Shown: piece after piece, positions 54,901 through 64,000 of the stretch
How positions within the stretch are numbered: position 1 is the first letter of the stretch
Layout of the letters: each line of letters begins with the position of its first letter
Assembly: GCF_010093595.1 (NCBI RefSeq)
Contig: NW_022985458.1
Span: forward strand, 124,001-188,000
DNA: 64,000 bases
Source: Mytilinidion resinicola
Taxonomy: Eukaryota > Ascomycota > Dothideomycetes > Mytilinidiales > Mytilinidiaceae
Direction of reading: 5' to 3'
Notes under the pieces: model-generated
Seen by the model: the letters and a program-made list of their open reading frames with translations, nothing else
Databases searched by the model: none
Told to the model about the DNA's origin: nothing
Translations under genes and position numbers: made by a program

Positions 54901-57720
54901 AATCTATTTACTAGCCTAGAATAAGCTGGAAGTGCTGGAAGAATACCTAGAAAAGAACCTAAAGTAAGGATTTATTAGACTATTAGAATCGCCTGCAGGT
55001 TACCCTATAATATTTGTTCTAAAGGTAAATAGCAAGCTATGCCTTTATATAGACTATAGATAACTAAACAAAATTATAATTAAAAACCGCTATCTATTAC
55101 CTTTAATCTCTAAACTTAAAAACTAACTATATAAGGCTAAGTACTTTATAAAGATAGACCTACGCGAAGGGTACTATTTAATTAGGATATAAGAAGGAGA
55201 AGAATAGAAGACGGCTTTTAGAACTTAATATAGATACTTTAAGTATATAGTAATGCCGTTTAGGCTTACTAACGCGCCGGCAATATTTTAAGCAGTAGTT
55301 AACTTAGTACTAAAAGGCTACCTAGATCGGTTTACAGTAGTATACCTCGACAATATTCTTATATATTTAGAAACGCTAAGCGAATACAGGATACACGTGC
55401 GAAAGGTGCTTAAAAAACTTAAAGAATACAATCTTACAGTAAACCCGGATAAGTGCAAGTTCTACAGGCAAAGAGTCGGATTCCTAGAATACGTTATTAG
55501 TCTAGGACAGATCGAGATAGAAAAAGGCAAGGTGTCCTCTATCTAAGAATAGCTAGAACCCGCGAATTTAAAGGAACTATAGTTATTCCTAGGGTTAGCT
55601 AATTACTATAGGCAGTTTATTAAGGGCTACTCGAAAATTACAGAGCCTCTTATAGAACTTACTAAAAAGGATATTAAATATAGATAGACCTTAGAAGCGC
55701 AGGGCGTATTTAATAAACTAAAGGCACGGTTTGCCTTAAAACTAGTATTAGCAATTTTTAATCTATAGAAACCAGTTACTATTAAAAGCAATATATTAGA
55801 TAAAGTATTAGGAGCGATACTTAACTAACTAGATAAATAAGGGAAGTTGCATTCTATAGCGTTCTACTTACGGAAGCTAAGCCTAGCTAAGCTAAACTAT
55901 AATATCTATAATAAAGAACTGCTAGCTATAGTAGAAGTATTTAGTTAATAAAAAGTTTACTTTAAAAAAGCAGTATATATAATACAGGTATATATAGACT
56001 ATAAAAATCTAATATACTTTACTATAACTAAGGAGTTAAATAGAAGATAAGTAAAATAGTTAGAAAAACTAGGAACCTTTAATTTTAGGATTATATACTA
56101 AAAGGGATCTAAAAACGCTTATATAAACGCACTTAGCCGAAGGCCAGACTATATAGAAGGAGCCGGAAAGACTAGGCAATCTATACTTAGGGAAAGAAGT
56201 CCAGGAACCCTTAAATTTAACTATATATAAGCAGTAGCTACTTATAGGTCCGAGGATAACAGGTGGTATAGATAAATTAAGGCAGCTTAGAAACTAGACT
56301 AAGAAAGCCGGGATTTAGCAGGTTATAACTAGCAAAGTTTGCGCCCAGAACCTATAAACTAAGAATATAGAGAAATTTAGGACGGTATTATTACTTTACA
56401 GGATAAGATATTTGTGCCTAAAACCTTATAAAAAGAGCTTATTAAGGAATTCTATAGTATACCGGTGCACGGGCACTAGGAAGTGGAAAAAACACGGGAA
56501 AGAATTGCAAGGACATTCTATTTCCCCGGACTCCGGAAACTAACGGAGAAAATTGTACACAAATGCGAGTGTATAAAGAATAAGTTAGCATAACACGCAC
56601 CGTACGGACTAATAAAGAGTTCTTCTACACCGGAAAAAGTATAGAAGTCTATTATATAGAACTTTATAGTTAAGCTACTATAGTCTATTAAACCTATAAT
56701 AAGTATAAAGTATATAATATTAGTAGTTACGGACCGACTAACTAAATATATATACTTTATCCCTTACTAAGAAGTATTAATAGCAGAGGATCTGGCCTAT
56801 ACTTTTTTAAAGTACGTTGTTAGCAACCACAGGCTACCCTAGGAAATAATTTCAGACTAAAACAAGCTCTTTATATTGAAATTCTAGCAGACCCTTACCG
56901 CATAACTAGAAACAAAGTATAAGCTTTCTACAGCGTTTCACCCTTAGACGGACGGGTAAACGGAAAGGCTTAATTAGACTTTAAAATAGTACCTATAATG
57001 CTATATTAATTACAGGTAGGATAATTAGGTATTACTACTACTAATAGCCTAGTTTGCCTATAATAGTATATCTACGGAAATAATAAAGGTATTACCTTTC
57101 TTTGCAAACTATAGTTTTAATCCAGAAGCGTATTAAGAACCCTAACTTAATAGTATAAGGGCCCAGAGGGCACTACTATTAGTCGAAAATATTAAAGAGC
57201 TATAGGGACAGCTTTTAATAAATATCTAATTCCTAATACTAAGGTTAGCAAGATATTATAATTAATACTGGAGTGTTGCACCAACCTTTAAAAAGGGGGA
57301 TAGAGTCTACCTACTCCGCAAAAATATTAAAATAAAATAACTAAGTATAAAGTTAAACTATATTAAGATTAGACTATTTAAAATATAGAATATTATTAGC
57401 CTAGTAAACTATAAGCTTAGGCTACCTAATAGGATAAAAATACACCCGGTTTTCTATATATTGCTACTAGAACCTGTACTATCTAATACTAAGCTAGAAA
57501 ACAATATTAAGGTTAATAATAATAATAAATATAAGGTTAAGCAAATCCTAGATTCCCGCCAGCACGGTTAGCAAAAGGAGTACCTAATTAAGTGGAAAAA
57601 ATACAGCACTTCTAAGAATATATAGGAACTGGTTAAGAGTTTAGTAAACTATTAGGAACTCCTACAGCAGTTTTACCGCTAGAATCTAGAATAGCCTAGA
57701 AAAACGGCAACAGTATACTA
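51914..57720 (+). pseudogene. Gypsy-2 gag-pol relic
   Basis: The same domain order as Gypsy-1. The zinc knuckle is at about 52833-52880, protease LLDSSA at about 54300, and RT at about 54960-55430 with YLDN near 55343. Integrase lies at about 56440-57000, and the chromodomain at about 57530-57670 (YKVKQILDSRQHG). Stops are frequent. It matters mainly as an aligned partner for reading the RIP changes in Gypsy-1. Confidence 0.82.
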
Positions 57721-57992
57721 TCTAACTAGGAAAGATTAAGGGGATCTAAGGACAGATTATAACTGTTATATAATTAGAATACACGGCTTTAAAGGAGATA
57801 ACTAGGAGTGCCCGGTACACCCGAAAAAAAAGAAGAATACCCGACAGTCCCCGAGGCAGAAGGCAAGCCTTCCTGCTCGGCACGCTTTTATTCTTTCTAC
57901 TTAGCCTCTTTCCGATTATCTTCCTTAAGCTCTTCCAGAGTCTTAAAACTATAATATATTATCTTCTTACCACGCTTACGCAGCAACTCCTT

Positions 57993-58196
57993 TTAAGAAT
58001 CCAGATGCTTAAGCTTTATTATAGCGGCTCTCTGGGCATCTAAAAGAAAAGAAAGAATCGCGCAAGTCTTTAACTCCTTGCAACGGAGTTTATCCTTATT
58101 GCGGGATAACTTTTGCCCTAAACAACTTAGCAGAGAAAAGGGGAAAAGCAATAATAAAAGTAACCGGCTTATAGGCAGCTGCTGAGATGCCAGCAA
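57993..58196 (-). CDS. Antisense accessory ORF in the Gypsy-2 3' region
   Basis: A 67-codon minus-strand ORF aligned with 48432-48674 (shared ...LSR-KDKLR...LLDAQ-AAIIKL--LDS). The homologous frame also continues past the stop (KELLRKRGKKII, TLEELKEDN). The N-terminus differs because of decay. Function unknown. Confidence 0.35.
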   Translation of the reverse strand: MLASQQLPISRLLLLLLFPFSLLSCLGQKLSRNKDKLRCKELKTCAILSFLLDAQRAAIIKLKHLDS

Positions 58197-58503
58197 TATT
58201 ATAGTTTAATTGTTGCGCCCAAACGCAGGCTGTATAATAATCCGAGTTAGGTGTGGAAACTATATATAATAAACCCTAAGACTTACACCGGGAATAAGGT
58301 ATAATTTTTAAACTAGACGCGTTAATATAATTAGTAAGCACGAGATAGCTTTCTTATTTCTTAGCTTTTAAGGCGTTGGATATTATAAAAAAAGAAATAG
58401 AGTAGCATAATAACAGCCTAGTAGATAAGGTATTGCCAGCTACTTATCTAAGACCCTACTATAGAAGTACTTTCGGGCCGAAAGCCTTAGAAAGGGGAGC
58501 GAG

Positions 58504-59038
58504 TATTATAACCTGTAATATAAACAACCTAAGCGTAGAGGCACTTACGGAAATAAGTAAGTAGATAAAACTAATTACGCAGAACTAGATTACAGAACTA
58601 AGAAGGTTATATATAGAACGTATAGGAATCCTAGATTCCTCTATAGACTGCTAGTAGATAGGAATAATCTAAGAATAGGATATTATAAGGACAAGGTTAT
58701 ATAATAGCTTATTAAGCTTACAGAGAGAAGTAAGTATAGAGCTAAGCGAGCGCTTATTAGGCTTAAGGCGCTTAAGGGCTACGAGCTCTAAGAGCCGAAT
58801 AAGTAAATAGATTTTATAGGACGGACTTTTTATATATAAGGACGCTCCTTTATATAGATAGGAACCTTGTATTTAACTTAAGACTTTAATACTACCTATT
58901 AGAAGTAATAACCCCGTCTTATACCTTAATTAATTATTGCCTTACCTTTTAAAAACTATTGCACCCCAATAACAACTTAACCTATACCCTGCCTTAGTGT
59001 ATAATACTTAGAAGGTATAAAAGAGACGACCTGTTACA
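58504..59038 (+). repeat. Gypsy-2 3' LTR (535 bp)
   Basis: Starts TATTATAACCTG and ends CCTGTTACA. Preceded by AGAAAGGGGAGCGAG, the polypurine-like tract. Confidence 0.88.
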
Positions 59039-60929
59039 CTATACTATAATAACAGGAATTTATTATTAAATCGCTATGCTTCTTTTTTAACTATAATAAG
59101 CGCCCTAAATAAAAGTATAGATAAATATAGCTTAATTAAATTGCTAAGTAAGTAGGAAAAGAAATAAAGTTTATTCTTTTTTTTTAATTAATTTAAGCTA
59201 AGGTTACAGGTGTAGACTAGCACTAGTAGAATAGCGTAGCTAAAAAAGCCTATAAAATAATATATAATTAAGTTAGACCTATACTAGTATATATAAAGCT
59301 GCTATTAAAGTTCTGGCCAGAAATAGCTTAAATAGCAGCATATTTTTCCAACTAATTACCCTTATTAAAACTTTAAATAATACTATATTAGGTATAGTAC
59401 GGCGAGAAGCCTAATTTATTATAACTAAAAGTAATTAGGTTAAAAGAGGAATACCTAATCCTATTAAAGTAAAGAAAAAAGCTAACTAAACTATAAATAA
59501 GGCTATATATTTTACTAGGCTATAAGGGAAACACTAACTACTATATTCTACTAGAAGATAAAAGAATTATTAGGACTCTAAATACTAAATTCCGAGAAGC
59601 TTTTATAACTTCCTTTATATAGATTATATAAAATATAGAAGCTAAATAATATAGCTTACCTAAGGTAATAGCTGCTACTATAGGGGGGAGTAAAATAGTA
59701 GGGCTACCAAACTAACTATTAGTAAGTATATAGCAAGTATCTATACCAGCCTCTAGATATTATATATCTATAGTAGTATTAGAGTAAGCCTTTTCTAAAA
59801 TAAGTAATAAGAACTTGCAAATATTACTTTATGCGGGCACTAAAAACTTATAAATACTACCTTAGGCGGGCACTAAGAACCTATAAATATTACCTTAGAT
59901 AAGTAATAAAAACTTATAAATGCTATTTTAACTAAGTAATAATAACTTAGAAGAAAAAGCGCTATTCTAATTAAGTAATAATAACTTATAGTTAGTTACT
60001 AAGTAGGGAAACAGGACCTTATTACCTTTTAGAAGTAATAATACTTTTAGGTTATTTTTAGATACTCTAGAAAGAAATAATCTACTACCTAATAGCAGCT
60101 AGTAATAGAACAACGCTCTATATAACTAAGCCTTAGGAAAATAGTAATAATATCTAAAACTTTAGCTTAATCGCCTAGTTTATAGAGTAAGGTAAAAAGC
60201 CTTAGAATATTACCCTAAACTTAGAATCTGTATCCTGCAGGCTATATTAGATATATCTAATAATAGCGCAGAAGAACTCGCGCTAATAAATATACCTAAA
60301 GGTAATATACTCCTAATATTCTTAATAGTAGCTATAGAAAAAACGGAACCCTTTAAACTAAAAACTGTTTACTAAGTAAAGAATAATATAAGCTAGCCTA
60401 AATAGGAAAGGGTAATACTTAAAAAAGCTAACTTACTTAAATAGAATAAAATATAGAAGCTTATTAACCCTTCTAAAGATTAATAGGTTTTTAGTAGTAA
60501 ATAGGTTTTTAAGCTTAAGTAAGGACTATATAGAAAAGTTATCTACTATAAAAGTAAATAGGTAGTTAAAGGCTTTACTTAAGAAAAGGGTGTTAACTAT
60601 AATAAAACGTTTGCCTCTATTATTAAGCTAATAAGCTATAAGGCTCTATTTATAATTACGGCTGCTCTAGGCCTTAAGATTAAATAAATAGATATTAAGA
60701 CAGCCTTTTTATATAGTAATATAGACTATAAAATCTATATTAAACAGCTATACTATATAGCGGATAGTATACTAAAGGTCTATAAACTCCGAAAAGCACT
60801 TTATAGCCTAAAGCAAGCTTTTTATATCTAATATTAGACCCTTATAAACTTCTTATATAGTCTTAGCTTTAAACTAATTAATACTAACCTTAGAATTTTT
60901 ATATAAAGCAATATATATATTATAGTATA

Positions 60930-62778
60930 ACGTATTCCACTACTGAGCCGGCTAAACCACCGAGCCGGCTACTTTTCCTTAGCACAACCAACACTATATG
61001 CGCGCAGTTAATTTATTCGCAACCAGCTATAGAACTTGTATACAACACACTTAGATTAGATTTAGAAAAAGCTTCTTAATCCTTTTTGCACGTACGCGTA
61101 TTGTGCCCAGCCTCTCCACAGTTTCCACAGCGCCGTTGAGCTAGTAGAGCCCTATTTACACCATCTCTACTACCTACCTTTTTCCGTGGATTAGATGCTC
61201 TAGACACTTCAGCAGCTATATACAACGCTGCTGTACTATACTCTATTATACCGCCAGTCTGGATTTGCTTTCTTTTACAACCTTTACGCTTGGTTATCTC
61301 TGCTAGTTGCTTTTTAAGCTCTTTAACCCGGGCTTTAATAAGCATATTTTCGTGTAGCATCTCTTTAGCTCCTTTAATAAGCTTTAAGAAGCCTTTTTAG
61401 GCGGTTATTGGTAACCGTATAAAGGAATTGCTTACTAGCCTTAACTGTAATCTAAATTTGTACGTATTGCTTAGGGTCTTTAATTGCTATAGTGTTTCTA
61501 GTAGAGGTGCTGGTAGTAGGGTCTGTAACCGTATATTAAGGCGATTAAGAACTACCTACGCGTTAATAGGAACTAATCTAGAGGCCTTAAAGGCCTTCTT
61601 GCAGTTCTTGTATATAAATATATTAAAAAACGCGTTTTTAAAGGCTAGTAGGAAGCCTTCTTTATTAATATAGTAGACGCGTCGGCGTGCTAAGTCTTAT
61701 ATACGTTAAGAGTACTTTAGCTTTAATAGCGAGAAGCACACTATATTAAGTGGCTAAAGTATATGCAATAAATGCGCAGGTATACAGAGGGTAAAAATTT
61801 GTTGTTTAACGCAATAATCCTTAAAATCTTGGTTAAGGTGGCTCTTATAGCCGTCCAAAATCAGCAACCTATATAACCCTACCTAACGCGCCTTTATATA
61901 CGTGTTAAAGTGCTTTAACCATTTAAAACTAAGCTTATTATTAGTCCAGCCGTTCTTAGAGATAGAGAGCTTCTAATTATATAGTATCTCTGCTTTCTTA
62001 TACTATATAGAGATATAAACGCGTCCTTTATAGATAATAAATAGTAGGGTTGTATATCCGGCAGCGCAGATGCTCTGGATAACTATAACCTACTCTTAGT
62101 TGCCTAGTTAAATAAGATTAGGCCTTATATATCTCTCTAAACCTGTAATAACCTTTATTATGCCAATTATACCTATTTAAAAGCCAGTCTTATTAAAGTT
62201 GTGGATATTATCTAGGTAGACGCTATACTTAGCTATAGTCTTTTACATAAGAGTAAACCACGTGTTAATAACCTCTAGGTCTTCCTAGAGTATCCTCTAG
62301 CAGTCCTTTGCCCGATTAAAAGCTATTTTAAGCTCCTTTATATAAGATATAAACTGTTAAGTCTAGTTCTTGCCTACTAGTATCCTACTACGCGCAGCCA
62401 GTACTTTATCTGCTATATCTGCCACCTTACACAACCGGGGCGCAAATCCTTGCGAGTCTAGGTTAAGGATATATTGTATAATCGTGTGCTCTTCGGTCGT
62501 AGTAAGCTTTAGGCAGTTTAGTCGTAATTAAGGTCGAAACATAATTCCGTGGAGCCGATTAGAGAGCCGCTAATGTCGTACGTTAAAGGCTGCTGCAGCG
62601 CGTTGTATAGTCCTAAATTAACCAGAGGTAAAGGCTTAAAGCACGAGATTAATACTGCCTTCTTACTAAGATAGATAATTGCTGCGTTGTTAATGCATTG
62701 CTGTGTGAATATAGTGTTGGTTGTGCCAAGGAAAAGTGGCCGGCTCGGTGGTTTGGCCGGCTCGGTGGTGGAATACGT
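60930..62778 (-). mobile_element. Pogo/Fot1-like DNA transposon in the Copia RT
   Basis: An 1849-bp element flanked by TA (60928-60929 and 62779-62780). TIRs of about 70 bp (60930-60999 and 62709-62778) begin ACGTATTCCAC and contain a doubled ACCACCGAGCCGGC motif. Removing the element and one TA restores ...GTATATATTAATAACC, which matches the uninterrupted Copia copy 1, so the ends are verified within the window. The TIRs stayed GC-rich while the inside decayed. Confidence 0.95.
61076..62680 (-). pseudogene. Pogo/Fot1-like DDE transposase relic with zinc knuckle
   Basis: On the minus strand, a catalytic-core block reading LLILDGYKSHLNQDF is followed by a PLNI-like segment (about 61700-61860), typical of the DDE_1 fold in fungal pogo elements. 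The preceding block KNGWTNNKLSFKWLKHF lies at about 61900-61960. The tail at 61076-61360 is still open: a coiled coil (VKELKKQLAEITKRKGCKRK) and a CCHC knuckle, CGNCGEAGHNTRTC. Stops elsewhere make it inactive. Confidence 0.85.
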
Positions 62779-63826
62779 TATATTAATAACCTTTTAATTA
62801 TTAAACTAAGTATTATAGAAATTAAAAGAATTAAAAGAGGCCTAAAAAACCGTTTCTAAATAATAGACCTTAGACTATATAGCTACTACCTTAGAATATT
62901 TATCTAGTAAGACTATTAAAATAGAATACTATACCTAAGTTAAGAAGCTTATATTAATAAAGTTATTTATTAGTTTAGAATTAATAACTGCGCTTCTATT
63001 AGTATACTAATAGAAACCTTACTACTATTAAAAAATATTCTAGAATATAACTGCCCTTTAGATTAAAAAGCGGAATACTAATATATTATAGGATTTCTAA
63101 TATATATTATACTTAGAACTAGAGGAGATATTATATATATAGTTTCTATAGTAAGCCGGTATTTAGTAAATCCTAGGCTATAATATATAAAGCTTACTTA
63201 ATATATCCTGCAGTACTTTAAAGGTATAAAAGATTTTAGACTTATATATAAAGGTTACTTCTAGATATTAAAAAGTTTTATAGATATAAACTAGGCTAGA
63301 TATTATAATATAAAATAATTAATAGCTAGATACCTATTTAATATTAGGAGCAGAGTAATTAGCTAGCAGTCTAAGCGCTAGAGTATTATTACTCTATTAA
63401 CCTGTAAAGCAGAATTTATAGAATAGATATAAGTAACTAAAAAGGTAATTTAGTTAAAAAGACTTTTTAATAAGCTAAATATAGGCTAAGGAAAAGCTGT
63501 AATAATTATATATAGCAATAACTAGAAAGCTATTACTCTATTCTTAAACCTACAGTACTACTTATGCATAAAGTATATAGAAATCCAGCGCAAGTAGTAA
63601 GAAAAGGTTTAAAACGCTGGAATAGTTAAACTAAAGTATATTCCAACTATATTATAAATTGCCAATAGATTTACCAAGCCTCTTACACAAGACAAATTTA
63701 AATAGTTTCGGAGAGGGCTAGGTATTAAGTAATCCGCACGAACTATTAGCTTCGAGCGGAGGCAAAACACAGGCACCCTTTCCTTCTCTTTTTGCCTTTA
63801 AGGTTTTTAAAGGTTTTAACGGGGTT

Positions 63827-64000
63827 TGTTAGAGCCGTAATAAATTATCGCTAGCACTCTTCCTAGTAAAGATAGCCATCGAGTAGAAGTGTTAAATATC
63901 ACGGTTAATAGTGGCTGAAACGATGTAATAAGGGGTGAGAATAGATATATATATAAGGCACCCCGCCTATCTATAGCTAGATAATAAAATAAAGATATAA
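63827..64000 (+). repeat. Copia copy 2 3' LTR, cut by the window end
   Basis: Starts TGTTAGAGCCG. It is collinear with the reversed copy-1 LTR (40262-40448) for all 174 bp present; about 13 bp more would complete it. It carries many C-to-T or G-to-A differences from copy 1. Confidence 0.85.

Larger units (their letters stand above)
51322..59038 (+). mobile_element. Gypsy-2: full-length chromovirus inserted in Copia copy 2
   Basis: A 7717-bp element with 535-bp LTRs at 51322-51856 and 58504-59038 and a clean CTATA target-site duplication (51317-51321 and 59039-59043). It is collinear with Gypsy-1 from gag to chromodomain and somewhat more degraded (more stops in pol). It split the Copia integrase, so it is younger than that Copia copy. 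Confidence 0.95.
49477..63826 (+). pseudogene. Copia copy 2 gag-pol relic (discontinuous)
   Basis: Parts seen in order: gag with a Trp-rich N-terminal region (about 49600-49700), gag zinc knuckle (about 50300), protease INSGCIQHI region (about 50640-50670), and integrase (51190-51321 continuing at 59044-59480, including the EQNG-like block). Then come the RT start DIKTAFLY (about 60690-60720), RT KALYSLKQA (about 60795), and the RT active-site block interrupted at 60929 and resuming at 62781. RNase H (about 63180-63640) is last. Integrase before RT identifies Ty1/Copia. Stops at former Gln, Trp and Arg codons mark it as dead. Confidence 0.8.
49477..63827 (+). mobile_element. Copia copy 2, split by Gypsy-2 and by a pogo element
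   Basis: The internal sequence lies in three pieces: 49477-51321, 59044-60929 and 62781-63826, followed by its 3' LTR. The 5' LTR and start of gag are missing, replaced by the end of Gypsy-1. Frames run through many stops. The joins are exact: a CTATA target duplication at Gypsy-2 and a TA duplication at the pogo element. It is oriented opposite to Copia copy 1. Confidence 0.85.

Overview
The window looks like a filamentous ascomycete (Pezizomycotina) chromosome. Genes have short 42-113 nt GT-AG introns. A fungal highly reducing polyketide synthase, a FSH1-family hydrolase and a rhodopsin-domain 7TM protein are present. The transposons are AT-rich and carry stop codons at Gln, Trp and Arg positions, as expected from repeat-induced point mutation (RIP). 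A Dothideomycete host is a guess.

Layout. 1-1.4 kb: the 3' end of a terminal-inverted-repeat (TIR) DNA transposon, then a truncated Ty3/Gypsy LTR. 1.4-4.6 kb: gene relics (an RGS/7TM-like pseudogene and a HET-domain pseudogene) and a three-copy short repeat. 4.9-23.5 kb: an apparently intact biosynthetic cluster of six genes: cytochrome P450 (-), beta-lactamase-fold hydrolase/transesterase (+), rhodopsin-domain 7TM protein (+), FSH1 serine hydrolase (+), 14-TM-type MFS exporter (-) and a seven-domain HR-PKS (+; KS-AT-DH-cMT-ER-KR-ACP, about 2627 aa over four exons). 23.5-33 kb: gene-poor DNA with a broken alpha/beta hydrolase, a CMS1-like fragment, two tandem repeats and a complete 1.0 kb TIR element related to the one at the left edge. 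33.2-35.2 kb: an intact gene for a secreted, cysteine-rich mosaic protein (three apple-like modules plus a carbohydrate-binding-module-like domain). 36.7-39.9 kb: two unknown genes broken by nonsense codons. From 40,262 to the end: a nested, RIP-degraded transposon block made of two inverted Copia copies, two near full-length Gypsy chromoviruses (7.7 kb each) and a 1.85 kb pogo/Fot1-like element inserted in a Copia reverse transcriptase.

How the genes may work together (inference). The HR-PKS would build a reduced, possibly C-methylated chain. It has no thioesterase after its ACP, so the FSH1 hydrolase (LovG-like role) and/or the beta-lactamase-fold enzyme (LovD-like role) are candidates for release or acyl transfer. 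The P450 would oxidise the product and the MFS protein would export it. No pathway transcription factor is visible in the window. The contrast between the intact cluster and the broken genes on both sides is the most interesting feature here. All exon models are hand-built from splice signals and family reading-frame continuity, with no transcript evidence.
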